A DNA stretch of 64,000 nt from CBDCKN01 sp965219035 (GCA_965219035.1 CBDCMR010000004.1:806001-870000), one strand, 5' to 3'. Shown: positions 1 to 8,728, counted from the first letter of the stretch. Program-made: numbers and translations. The notes: a model not told the origin generated them from the letters alone.

Positions 1-39
1 GCCCTCGGCCTGAGCGTAACCCTCGGCCGGGAGGAATAG
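1..39 (+). CDS. rpoB: RNA polymerase beta subunit, last 12 codons (partial)
   Basis: The window opens inside a reading frame that ends ALGLSVTLGREE and stops at TAG 37-39. The sequence (A/S)LGLxVTL close to the stop is typical of RpoB C-termini, and rpoC follows 3 bases later, the universal rpoB-rpoC order. Only the tail is visible, so identity rests on this short match plus context. The GGAGGAA just before the stop also serves as ribosome binding site for rpoC. Confidence 0.8.
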   Translation, partial: ALGLSVTLGREE

Positions 40-42
40 GCG

Positions 43-3000
43 ATGATCGATTTTCCCAGGTCGAGAGAGCAGCGGTCGAGAGAGCAGCGCTCCGCGGACT
101 TCGACTTCATCCAGATCAGAATCGCCTCTCCCGAGGAGATCCGCTCCTGGTCGTTCGGTGAGGTGACGAAGCCCGAGACCATCAACTACCGGTCCTTCAA
201 GCCGGAGCGGGACGGACTGTTCTGTGAGCGCATCTTCGGTCCGGTGAAGGACTGGGAGTGTCACTGCGGGAAGTTCAAGCGGATCCGGTTCCGGGGGCAC
301 GTCTGTGATCGCTGCGGGGTCGAGGTCACGCTCTCCAAGGTTCGCCGCGAGCGCATGGGCCACATCGAGTTGGCAGTGCCCATCTGTCACATCTGGTTCT
401 TCAAGACGCTACCTAGTCAGCTGGGGTATCTGGTGGGGATGACGCTGCGGGATCTGGAGAAGGTGATCTACTACGCCTCGTACGTGGTGACGCACCCCGG
501 TAAGCAGGATGTCGAGTTCCTCGAGCTCCTGGACGAGGAGGAATACTACGACCTGCGGGTGAAGTCGCGAGACAAGGGCGACGAGAGGTTCAAGGCCGAG
601 ATCGGTGCCGAGGCGGTTCGCACGCTTCTCAAGATGCTCGACAGCGCGGCGCGCCGGATCAACGACCGCAACTCCGACGGCAAGGGCCTCGATCGCCTGG
701 CACATTGGCTGCGGATCGAGATCGCCACGGAGACGTCTCAGCACCGCAAGAAGAAGAAGCTGAAGCGGCTCAGGGTGGTCGACGCCTTGCGCAACTCGGG
801 CGGCAGCGTGGGCGAACGGAACCGGCCCGAGTGGATGGTCATGGATGTGATTCCGGTGATTCCGCCCGACCTTCGGCCTCTGGTTCCGCTGGACGGGGGA
901 CGGTTCGCCACCTCCGACCTGAACGACCTGTACCGTCGGGTCATCAACCGGAACAACCGGCTCAAGAAGCTCATCGACATGCGCGCCCCGGAGGTCATCC
1001 TCCGGAATGAGAAGCGCATGCTTCAGGAGGCCGTCGACGCGCTCTTCGACAACGGGCGTCGTTCGAAGGCCATTCGCGGTCGGGGCAAGCGTCCCCTCAA
1101 GTCACTGTCCGACATGCTCAAGGGCAAGCAGGGACGCTTCCGCCAGAACCTGCTCGGGAAGCGGGTGGACTACTCCGGTCGCTCGGTCATCGTGGTCGGT
1201 CCCGAGCTCAAACTGCACCAGTGCGGCCTGCCCAAGACCATGGCCGTGGAGCTGTTCAAGCCGTTCATCATCCACGAGCTCGAGAAGCGGGGCGAGGCCG
1301 AGACGGTCAAGAGAGCCAAGAAGATCGTCGAGCGTGACGATCCGAAGGTCTATGAAGTCCTCGAGGACATCATCAAAGACCACCCGGTGCTGCTGAACCG
1401 AGCCCCGACGCTCCACCGTCTGGGCATCCAGGCGTTCGAGCCCGTGCTCGTGGAGGGGAAGGCCATCCGGATCCACCCGCTCGTGTGCGCGGCGTTCAAC
1501 GCCGACTTCGACGGGGACCAGATGGCGGTTCACGTACCTCTGTCGTTCGAGGCGCAGCTCGAGGCGCGGGTGCTCATGCTATCGAGCAACAACATCCTGC
1601 TGCCATCCAACGGCCGACCGGTCACGGCGCCGTCCCAGGACATGGTCATCGGTGGGTACTACCTCACCAAGCCGGCCCTGGAGATCTCGGACCTGGAGGA
1701 GGTGGCGTACAACAGCAAGGCGCCCAAGAACGCTCGGGCCGCTGCCGAAGAGGGCCTTGACGAGATCTACGCCGACGTTCCCCACTTCTCCACGTTCGGA
1801 GAGGTGGAGATGGGGCTGGAGAGCGGTTGGCTCGGGTTCAACAGCCCGTGCTGGTACTGGGTGCCGAAGCATCCCGAGGAGGACGGAGACCACGACGGCA
1901 AGTGGCTCAGGTGCACGGCGGGACGCGTGCTGTTCAACTCCATCATCCCGGCGGAGCTGGGCTTCTTCAACCAGACGTTCGGCAAGAAGGAGCTGGGAGA
2001 CCTCATCTTCGACTGTTTCACCTCCGTTGGGCTGAGCCGTACGACCGAGTTCTTGGACTATCTGAAGGACTTCGGCTTCCGGTACGCCACCATGGGTGGG
2101 GTCAGCGTGGGTATCGCCGACCTCGATGTGCCGGAGGAGAAGCTGGAGATCCTGGACGAAGCCAGCGAGCAGGTCAAGCGCTTCCAGAAGGCGTACTCCA
2201 GCGGCTACATCTCCAACGGTGAGCGGTATAACAAGGTCATCGACACCTGGACCCACGCCAACAACGACGTGGCCGACGCCATGGTCAAGCGGCTGGAGCG
2301 TTCTCAGGAGGGTTTCAACCCCGTCTACATGATGATGACCTCCGGGGCGCGGGGTAACCGCGACCAGATGCGGCAGCTCGCCGGGATGCGTGGCCTCATG
2401 GCCAAGCCCCAAAAGAAGCTCACGGGTGGCATCGGCGAGATCATCGAGAGCCCCATCAAGTCCAACTTCCGCGAGGGGCTGTCGGTGGTGGAGTACTTCA
2501 TCTCAACCCACGGAGCGCGGAAAGGTCTCGCCGACACGGCGTTGAAGACGGCGGACGCAGGGTACCTCACGCGCCGCCTCGTCGACGTCGCCCAGGACGT
2601 GACCATCACCGGGGAAGACTGCGGGACCATCCTCGGCCTCGAGATGACTGCCCTCAAGGAGGGTGAGGACATCATCGAGCCTCTCATGGACCGAATCGTG
2701 GGCAACGTGGCCCTCGAGGACGTCTACGATCCCATCGACGGAGAGTTGCTGGTCCAGGCCGGCCATCTCATCGAAGAGGAGACCGCGGATGCCATCGAAG
2801 CTGCAGGGATTCAGGTCGTGAAGATCCGGTCCGTGCTGACGTGTGAGTCCAAGAGGGGCCTCTGCCACATGTGCTATGGCCGGAACCTGGCCACCATGCA
2901 GATGGTGGACATCGGCGAGGCCGTCGGGATTCTGGCTGCCCAGTCGATCGGCGAGCCCGGGACGCAGCTCACGCTGCGGACGTTCCATATCGGAGGAACG

Positions 3001-4352
3001 GCGGCCCGGATCGCGGCTCAGACCCAGCGTCGCTCGAAGATCGACGGTGTGGCGGCTCTAGAGCGCGTCACCACGGTTCTTACGCCCAACGACGAGCTGA
3101 TCGTGACCTCACGCGAGGGGCAGATCCTGCTCAAGACGGCGGAGGGCCAGGTCCGTAGTCGCCTGAGCGTTCCCTACGCCGCGACGCTTGCTGCTGAAGA
3201 GGGGCAGGTGATCGAGTCCGGCGACGTGCTCTTCAGCTGGGACCCGTACTCCGAGCCCATCGTGGCCGACTCCGGTGGGGTCGTGAAGTTCGTCGACATC
3301 GTCGACGAGCAGACCATGAGGGAGGAGCTGGACGAGTCCACGGGTCGTCGGCAGATGACGATCATCGAGGATCGCGACAAGAAGCTGCACCCGACTATCC
3401 AGATTCGGAAGGGCACGAAGAAGGCCGAGAAGCTCCGGGAGTTCATCATCCCTGTGGGCGCCCAGCTCACGATCCGGGACGGTGAGAAGGTCAACCCCGG
3501 CGACACCATCGCCAAGATCAGCCGCGAGGTGTATAAGACCCGAGATATCACGGGGGGTCTGCCGCGCGTTGCCGAGCTCTTCGAGGCGCGCCGTCCGAAG
3601 GACCCGGCGGTCATCACGGAGATCGACGGCGAGGTACGTTTCGGCGACATCAAACGAGGCAAGCGCGAAGTCATCGTGACGCCGGACACCGGGGAGGAGG
3701 ACGAGAGGGCCTACCCGGTGCCCGTCGGCAAGCACATGCGGGTGCACGAGGGTGACCGGGTGCGGGCGGGTGACCGGCTGTCCGAGGGTCCCATCAACCC
3801 GCACGACATCCTGAAGATCCGTGGCCCCCGGGCCGTGCAGGAGTACCTGCTCAACGGGATCCAGGAGGTGTACCGACTGCAGGGCGTGAAAATCAACGAT
3901 AAGCACATCGGTGTGATCGTCCGGCAGATGCTCCAGAAGGTCCGCATCACCGATCCCGGTGAGACGGCGCTGCTGGAAGGGGAGAACGTCGACCGGGTCG
4001 AATTCCGCGAGGTGAACAGCAAGTCGATCAAAGACGGCAAGAAGCCGGCTCGCTCCGAGCCGCTGCTGCTGGGGATCACCAAGGCGAGCCTCACGACCGA
4101 GTCCTTCATCTCGGCCGCCTCCTTCCAGGAGACGACCCGCGTGCTTACGGACGCCGCGGTCCGGGGCGCCAGGGACGACCTGAAGGGGCTCAAGGAGAAC
4201 ATCATCATCGGTCACCTCATCCGGCCGGAACCGGTGTCCATCGGTATCAGGACGTGGAGTTCATGGTCGAGCAATCGTTCTACGAGGAGGAGATCCTCCC
4301 GTTGACAGATCCTGGCGAGCTGATCGGGTTGGAGGAGGTTACTGCCGACTAG
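43..4352 (+). CDS. rpoC: RNA polymerase beta' subunit (single-base frameshift near 3' end)
   Basis: Largest subunit of RNA polymerase, holding the catalytic magnesium. The N-terminal zinc ribbon (CHCGKF...CDRCG, about residues 73-91), the catalytic NADFDGDQM (about 486-494), the second zinc cluster (CESKRGLCHMCYG, about 934-946) and the trigger-loop region AAQSIGEPGTQLTLRTFH are all present. The main frame runs 43-4305 and ends in unrelated residues (WSSWSSNRSTRRRSSR). Reading one base shifted from about 4222 restores the normal ending PAGTG..YQDVEFMVEQSFYEEE and ...GLEEVTAD, with TAG at 4350-4352. Adding one C to the CC at 4221-4222 would repair it. Because the gene is essential, a sequence or assembly error is the likeliest explanation. 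A 15-base tandem duplication near the start adds a second SREQR. Confidence 0.97.
60..89 (+). repeat. perfect 15-bp tandem duplication in rpoC
   Basis: GTCGAGAGAGCAGCG occurs twice head to tail (60-74 and 75-89). It is in frame and encodes SREQR twice, upstream of the conserved FDFIQIRIASPEEI that begins most beta' proteins, so it lengthens a variable N-terminal tail. It looks like a recent slippage event. Confidence 0.85.
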
Positions 4353-4357
4353 GTCGA

Positions 4358-4440
4358 GCGGGTCGTCGGCTCCACTGCGCGCCGACGCTATGCTCTGCGG
4401 CTTCGCCGCAGATCGTCGCTCCGGGGAGCCGAAGACCCGC
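4358..4440. repeat. imperfect palindrome with nested perfect hairpin after rpoC
   Basis: An outer stem pairs 4358-4373 (GCGGGTCGTCGGCTCC) with 4425-4440 (GGAGCCGAAGACCCGC), 15 of 16 positions. Inside lies a perfect 8-bp hairpin, TCTGCGGC-TTC-GCCGCAGA (4394-4412). There is no T-run, so it is not a classical intrinsic terminator. It could act at the rpoC mRNA end or be a palindromic interspersed element. The rest of the gap to 4600 shows nothing recognisable. Confidence 0.6.
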
Positions 4441-4600
4441 TTCGGCAAGCCGGTCGACGTACCTTTGTTCATGCGCCCTGACCGCACGTTTCCTCCTCAG
4501 ACAAGCTGATGAGCCGTAATTGCCAATGAAACAGCACAGAGGATCTCGACCGCAGATGTGCGACGTCGACGAGATGGTGTTGGTGCCGGGGTCTACCTGA

Positions 4601-5443
4601 ATGAAGAAGATAGACCGCCTCGGGTGGGCGGCAGGAATCGCGTTCGTCTCCTACGGGTTACGCATCGGGATCCGGGTGAGTAGCCCGGAGATCATGGATC
4701 GGATTGAAGGAGTGCTTCCACCGCATGCCAAGCCAGCTCGCGGGCCCCGCGTCGGATGTCTGTATTCGCTGATAGTCAGCGGAACCAAGGTCGGCTCTAA
4801 CATTCGCCGTTTCAATATTCTGTACGCCGACGCGATACAGCTGGTACGAACGAAGGACACGGACCAGGTGCTGGAAGCTCTCGAAAGGGACCTGCAGCTA
4901 TACGTCGCGGAACGGGCCCGCCGCAGGGTGTTCGTCCATGCCGGCGTCGTGGGCTGGCATGGCAGGGCAATCGTCATCCCGGGGCGTACTATGAGCGGCA
5001 AGACGACCCTGGTCAGGGCGCTGGTAAGGGCCGGTGCGACGTATTACTCGGATGAGTACGCCGTTCTTGATGAGCGTGGTCGGGTGCATCCCTATCTGAA
5101 GCCTATGTCGATACGGGAGAACGGGGGCGGACACGCGAAGAAGATCCTCCCGGAAGCTCTGGGGGGGACAACCGGCGTCAGACCACTCCCAGTAGGTTTG
5201 GTAGTCGCGACAAGCTACCGGGAGGGTGCGCGGTGGCGACCGCGCCCGCTTTCGCCGGGGCGGGCGGTGATGGAACTCTTGGCCCACACCGTCTCCGCCA
5301 GACACGATCCGGAGCGGGCCTTCGCGACGCTGCGTTCGGCCACGGCCGACGCCCTGGTGCTTAGGGGGGCGCGTGGTGAGGCCGCTGAAATCGCTGAAGT
5401 CCTCTTAGGCCGGTTAGCGGAACAGGCGGGCCGAGGTTCGTGA
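4601..5443 (+). CDS. HPr kinase/phosphorylase-like ATPase
   Basis: A 280-residue protein of the HprK-like P-loop family that accompanies peptide-modification and exopolysaccharide clusters, not the full carbon-control HprK. A Walker A motif GRTMSGKT lies at residues 128-135, preceded by FVHAGVVGWHGRAIVIPG and followed by YYSDEYAVLD, the usual layout of the family; the true HprK N-terminal domain is missing. In lasso peptide clusters a related kinase phosphorylates the precursor peptide; a peptide substrate here, perhaps the cysteine-rich protein downstream, is inference. ATG 4601 has only a weak ribosome binding site. The next gene on this strand, before IS insertion, began about 97 bases downstream. 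Confidence 0.8.
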   Translation: MKKIDRLGWAAGIAFVSYGLRIGIRVSSPEIMDRIEGVLPPHAKPARGPRVGCLYSLIVSGTKVGSNIRRFNILYADAIQLVRTKDTDQVLEALERDLQLYVAERARRRVFVHAGVVGWHGRAIVIPGRTMSGKTTLVRALVRAGATYYSDEYAVLDERGRVHPYLKPMSIRENGGGHAKKILPEALGGTTGVRPLPVGLVVATSYREGARWRPRPLSPGRAVMELLAHTVSARHDPERAFATLRSATADALVLRGARGEAAEIAEVLLGRLAEQAGRGS

Positions 5444-5538
5444 AGCGGTAGCACGGGACGAGATGGGGCTTGTGTCGCATCGCATGAATGGTGAATGGTT
5501 ATAGTGTCAACACGCGCCAGCGATTTGGATTGAGGTAT

Positions 5539-5546
5539 CTATGGAA
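5539..5546. repeat. left target-site duplication of the IS
   Basis: CTATGGAA here is repeated exactly at 6571-6578; with one more base (T at 5538 and 6570) the match is 9 bp. IS1595-family elements usually make 8-bp duplications. The copy contains an ATG (5541) with GAGG at 5532-5535 just upstream: the original ribosome binding site and start codon of the interrupted gene. Confidence 0.85.
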
Positions 5547-6570
5547 GAGGGTATCCACTTCGCTCTCCTGACCCCAATATGTAGGGGTGTCAGAGAAGTC
5601 GGATCACCCAGTTGGGGGGGTAGATTACCCGCGTACGCTCGTAGAATTCGACGAGTGGTTCTGTTCGGAGCCTGCGTGCCGGGAGTTTCTGTGTCGTCTC
5701 CGGTGGCCCCGCGGGTTCGGCTGCCCCGAGTGCGGTGCCGTTGGAGGATGGGAGACGAGCCGGGGGTTGTTTCGATGCTCGAGTTGTGCCCGGCAGACTT
5801 CCGTCACGGCGGGGACTCTCTTTGAGGGCACCCGCAAGCCGCTACGGCTGTGGTTCCAGGCGATGTGGTACTTCACCAACCAGAAGCACGGGGTGAGCGC
5901 CCTGGGGCTGCAGCGGATCCTCGGGCTGGGCAGCTACCAAACGGCCTGGACATGGCTCCACAAGTTTCGCCGGGCAATGGTGCGACCAGGCCGGGATCTC
6001 TTGAGCGGTGTGGTAGAAGTCGATGAAACATTCCTGGGCGGTAGGGATTCCGACATAGATGGACGTGAAACGGACCGATCACTCATCGCAATCGCTTCCG
6101 AAGTCCGAGGACGCGGCATTGGCCGCATTCGTTTGGCACGCTTGGACGACGCCTCAGCCGCCAGCCTTATCCCCTTCATCAAGAGTACGGTGAGAGAGGG
6201 GGCACGGGTGCGCACCGATGGGTGGGGCGGCTACCAACCCCTCTCTCGTCATGGCTACCAGCATCGCCCCACGAGTCTACGGGCTACGGGCCTCCCCGCC
6301 CATGTGGCCATGCCGGGTGTCCACCGAGTGGCCTCCCTCCTGAAGCGTTGGTGGTTGGGTACGTACCACGGCGGCATCAGCGAACCGCACCTCGACGACT
6401 ACCTCAACGAGTTCACCTTTCGGTTCAACCGAAGAACATCCCGCGCCCGAGGTCTCCTCTTCTATCGTCTCGTCCAACAGGCTGTCCACATGGACGCCGT
6501 TCCCTTCGATCAGATCCGGGGCGGCAACCCCAACCTGTAGTGGCTAGGAGAGTGAAGTGGATACCCCCTT
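5547..6570 (+). mobile_element. IS1595-family insertion sequence, apparently complete (1024 bp)
   Basis: The element has imperfect terminal inverted repeats: the left end reads GTATCCACTTCGCTCTCCT from 5551 and the right end, read inward, GTATCCACTTCACTCTCCT. A directly repeated CTATGGAA flanks it on both sides. One intact transposase gene fills the interior. The outermost bases are offset by two between the ends, so the exact right boundary is uncertain by 1-2 bases. The intact repeats, target duplication and transposase suggest recent insertion. The element sits at the start codon of the PqqD-like gene. Confidence 0.88.
5587..6540 (+). CDS. IS1595-family transposase
   Basis: A 317-residue transposase with the family's N-terminal zinc ribbon (CPECGA...CSSCARQTS, about residues 44-70) and the DDE-type catalytic core: VDETFLGG (about 147), RTDGWGGY (about 213) and a C-terminal YHGGISEPHLDDYLNEF segment followed by NRR. 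GTG 5587 follows a GGGG stretch. No frameshift or stop is seen, so the element may still be active. It probably catalysed its own insertion into the flanking CTATGGAA site. Confidence 0.92.
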   Translation: MSEKSDHPVGGVDYPRTLVEFDEWFCSEPACREFLCRLRWPRGFGCPECGAVGGWETSRGLFRCSSCARQTSVTAGTLFEGTRKPLRLWFQAMWYFTNQKHGVSALGLQRILGLGSYQTAWTWLHKFRRAMVRPGRDLLSGVVEVDETFLGGRDSDIDGRETDRSLIAIASEVRGRGIGRIRLARLDDASAASLIPFIKSTVREGARVRTDGWGGYQPLSRHGYQHRPTSLRATGLPAHVAMPGVHRVASLLKRWWLGTYHGGISEPHLDDYLNEFTFRFNRRTSRARGLLFYRLVQQAVHMDAVPFDQIRGGNPNL

Positions 6571-6578
6571 CTATGGAA
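6571..6578. repeat. right target-site duplication of the IS
   Basis: Second copy of CTATGGAA. Its ATG (6573) is the natural start codon of the PqqD-like gene, regenerated by the duplication. The native GAGG ribosome binding site stayed on the far side of the IS, about 1 kb away. Confidence 0.85.
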
Positions 6579-7100
6579 ACGACAAGAGCGCTGATGCCCC
6601 GCGCGAGGCAAGACGAGCTGGTGGTCGAAGAGCTACAGGACGAAACCCTGGTATACGACCTGAAGCGTCACAACGCCCGTTGCCTGAATCGCACGGCGGC
6701 CGTGGTCTGGCGGTGCTGCGATGGACAGACGAGCGTGGCCGAGGTGGCTGAGCTGCTGGAGGAGCAATCAGCAACCCCGACAGACGAGGCGGTGGTGTGG
6801 ATGGCGCTGGATCGCTTGGACAGGGCACACTTGCTGAGGGAGCCGGTGACACTACCGACAGATAGGGCCCAATACTCGCGGCGGGAAATGCTACGAACCC
6901 TGCGACGGGCAGCAGGGATCTCGCTCCTCCTGCCGGTGATCGAATCGATCGTCGCGCCACTCGCGGCGGCACAAGCATCGTGCGTTACGAGTTGTTCTGG
7001 GATTGCGAATTGCATCCTGTGCTCAGGTAATTGCAACAAGAAGTGTTGCAACGGGGTGTGTTTGGGTAAGGGCAAGGCAAAAAAACAATGTGGTTGTTAA
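6573..7100 (+). CDS. PqqD-domain protein with internal Tat-like signal and cysteine-rich tail
   Basis: A 175-residue, three-part protein. Residues about 8-90 match the PqqD/RRE-type peptide-binding fold (ELVVEELQDETLVYDLKRHN, LNRTAAVVW, CDGQTSVAEVAELL). Next comes a twin-arginine-like segment, SRREML at 102-107, a hydrophobic stretch and AAAQA at 131-135. The last 40 residues hold ten cysteines, among them CNKKCCNGVC, and end in CGC. The tail DNA (6978-7097) uses TGT/TGC, AAG/AAA and TTG codons and is less GC-rich than the rest. The IS removed the native ribosome binding site; AGGAG at the IS end lies 22 bases upstream of ATG 6573 and only 1 base from an in-frame GTG (6552). ATG 6594, with AAGAG before it, is an alternative start. 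PqqD domains normally bind precursor peptides; here the presumed substrate is fused to the binder. Export through Tat and maturation of the tail are inference. Confidence 0.75.
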   Translation: METTRALMPRARQDELVVEELQDETLVYDLKRHNARCLNRTAAVVWRCCDGQTSVAEVAELLEEQSATPTDEAVVWMALDRLDRAHLLREPVTLPTDRAQYSRREMLRTLRRAAGISLLLPVIESIVAPLAAAQASCVTSCSGIANCILCSGNCNKKCCNGVCLGKGKAKKQCGC

Positions 7101-7223
7101 CCCCGAGCGCGTGAACGGCGAGCGGATTTTTTCCCCCTCGTCAGCTGGATCGCCTCAGTTCGGGAATGAGCTTGTCGAGCTTTGCAGTTACGTCATTGAG
7201 CTTAGGGTGGTGAAATAGGTGTA

Positions 7224-8394
7224 GTGAAATCGCCGCATCCGGATCCGCGCCCTGACAACGACCCGAAACGACGCGGTAAGCTGGTAGCATCCACCCTCGC
7301 CGGTGCCTGGCGCGCTTCCCCCCCGCCCCCGTCTCTCTCGCCCGCCGCCCTCTTTGAGGTCACACCCCTGCTGCTCGGCACGGGAGCGGGGGGGCTGGGG
7401 TGGGGGCGGGTGCGGTCGTCCGAGTTACGCACCTCCGCCGTTGCCCACGAACTTCGGCAGGCGTATCGCCTGTACACTCTCCAGGCTGGCCGCCAGGAGC
7501 GCCAAATCGTCCAGGCGATCACGCGGCTTCGGTCAGCGGGTGTGGAGCCGCTGCTGGTCAAGGGCTGGGCAGTCGCGCGGCTGTACCCCGAACGCGGGCT
7601 GCGGCCTTATGGGGACATCGACCTGTGTGTTCGGCCGGAACAGTATGCGGTCGCGGTGGCTGCACTTGCCGCTCCGGCGGCCGAGACGGTCGTAGTCGAT
7701 TTGCACAAGGGTCTGCCCCAGCTCCACCGTCCTTCGCTGGATAATGTCTACGAGCGTTCCCAGCTGGTACCGCTGGGCGATGTCGACGTGCGGATATTGG
7801 GAACCGAAGATCATCTCCGCTACATGTGCATTCACATGTTGGGCCATGGGGCGTACCGCCCCCTGTGGTTGTGCGACATCGCCGTCGTGCTGGAATCCCT
7901 GCCCAAGGATTTTGATTGGGAGTATCTGCTGCGGGGAGACCGGCGGCGCGCGGATTGGGTGGCATCCACCGTGTGTCTGGCACACCAGCTTCTCGGGGCC
8001 CGCCTGGACGGCATTCCAACGGCAGAGAGGGCCAGACACCTGCCCCGATGGCTCCTTTCCCGCAGTGCTCAGCCAGTGGTCGATAGAGGAGCATTATATG
8101 GATAGTGTTCCGTCGATGGCGTACTCCTTCCGGCATCCCACGCAGCTGCTAAGAGCACTTCGCCTCCGTTGGCCCAATCCGATTCAGGCTACGGTAGGCG
8201 TCGGAGGGCCGTTCAATGAACTGCCCAGGTTGCCGTTTCAGCTGTGGGAGTGTGTCTCAAGGACGGCGTACTTCATCACACAGGTGCCGACGCTGGTCCG
8301 TCAGAAATCCTTGCGTCCAGTGGGGGGGTGGGGAACTCCGGTAGCTACAGGCGGCGGAAATATGGGAGTAGGGGGAGTAGGGAATGGGGAGTAG
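7224..8394 (+). pseudogene. nucleotidyltransferase-family protein (NTP_transf_5 type), frameshifted
   Basis: The frame 7224-8105 encodes a nucleotidyltransferase-fold protein with LLVKGWAVARLYP and RPYGDIDLCV, whose D131 and D133 are the expected metal ligands, and a later LHKGLPQL. It ends early after LPRWLLS. The family's usual C-terminus (LSQWSIEEHYMDS, then LRLRWPNPIQATVGV and LPFQLWECVSRTAYF) follows in the next frame up to 8394. Removing one C from CCC at 8059-8061 joins the two parts, so this is either a homopolymer error or a real frameshift. Such genes often sit beside HprK-like and PqqD genes in peptide or polysaccharide clusters; the reaction is unknown. GTG 7224 is the likely start. 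The last residues derive from a low-complexity G-rich tract. Confidence 0.75.
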
Positions 8395-8396
8395 GG
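8364..8396 (+). repeat. G-rich tract with quadruplex-forming pattern
   Basis: Five runs of three to five G (8364-8366, 8371-8375, 8380-8382, 8386-8389, 8394-8396) are separated by AGTA or AAT. This fits the G3+N1-7 pattern for an intramolecular G-quadruplex on the coding strand at the very end of the nucleotidyltransferase gene. Confidence 0.6.
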
Positions 8397-8600
8397 AGGC
8401 CGAACGCTTGATGCGCGATCCCCGCTCCCCTGATAACCATCAGACAATGGAGTCCTCCTGGGCCGGACCTCACCGGCGGAAGGACGTCTCCGGGGTCTGA
8501 CGCTGCGCCGGAGGCTCATGGGATCGCTTCGAGCGATGGCGGGGCACTTCACCCCCCGGAATGCCCCGGCCGGAGCCGGTTTTCGGGGCAGAACACCCCG

Positions 8601-8629
8601 TTGACACCCCCCCGAGCCTCTTTTAACTT
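8601..8629 (+). promoter_or_regulatory. sigma-70-type promoter for rpsL-rpsG-fusA-tuf
   Basis: TTGACA (8601-8606) is a perfect -35 box, followed after exactly 17 bases by TAACTT (8624-8629) as the -10 box. The predicted transcript would begin near 8636 and carry a leader of about 90 bases before the rpsL ATG at 8729. Confidence 0.7.
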
Positions 8630-8682
8630 TCCAGTTCTTTGCAACGGACGCCCCCGAAGCGTCGGCGGCTCCCACACGAAAC

Positions 8683-8706
8683 CGCGCTAGGCAGCGCGTT
8701 TTTTTT
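8683..8706 (+). terminator. intrinsic terminator-like hairpin in the rpsL leader
   Basis: CGCGCT-AGGC-AGCGCG (8683-8698) forms a perfect 6-bp GC-rich stem and is followed at once by eight T (8699-8706). It lies downstream of the str promoter and only 22 bases before the rpsL start, so it would stop the operon's own transcripts unless overridden. It may be an attenuator, or a terminator for read-through from the island. Confidence 0.7.
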
Positions 8707-8728
8707 GACGAAATGAACCTGGGCTGAC

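Larger units (their letters stand above)
8395..8728. other. 334-bp gap upstream of rpsL: promoter and leader of the str operon
   Basis: No coding frame with recognisable product was found. The gap separates the accessory island from rpsL and carries a good sigma-70 promoter (8601-8629) and a terminator-like hairpin (8683-8706), both listed separately. A four-codon ORF (ATG 8713 to TGA 8727) sits one base before the rpsL start; no function is claimed for it. Confidence 0.6.

Noticed and set aside
5541..5825. 94-codon frame starting at the left duplicate ATG with a good ribosome binding site
   Set aside because: It reads out of frame through the IS and the transposase and is only a by-product of the insertion. 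It may be translated but shows no recognisable domain.
4601..8394. A complete lasso peptide cluster
   Set aside because: No B2-type peptidase, no dedicated asparagine-synthetase-like cyclase and no short precursor gene are present; asnB at 34 kb belongs to the polysaccharide region.
8713..8727. Four-codon upstream ORF before rpsL as a leader peptide
   Set aside because: It is too short and lacks its own ribosome binding site; such ORFs arise by chance.
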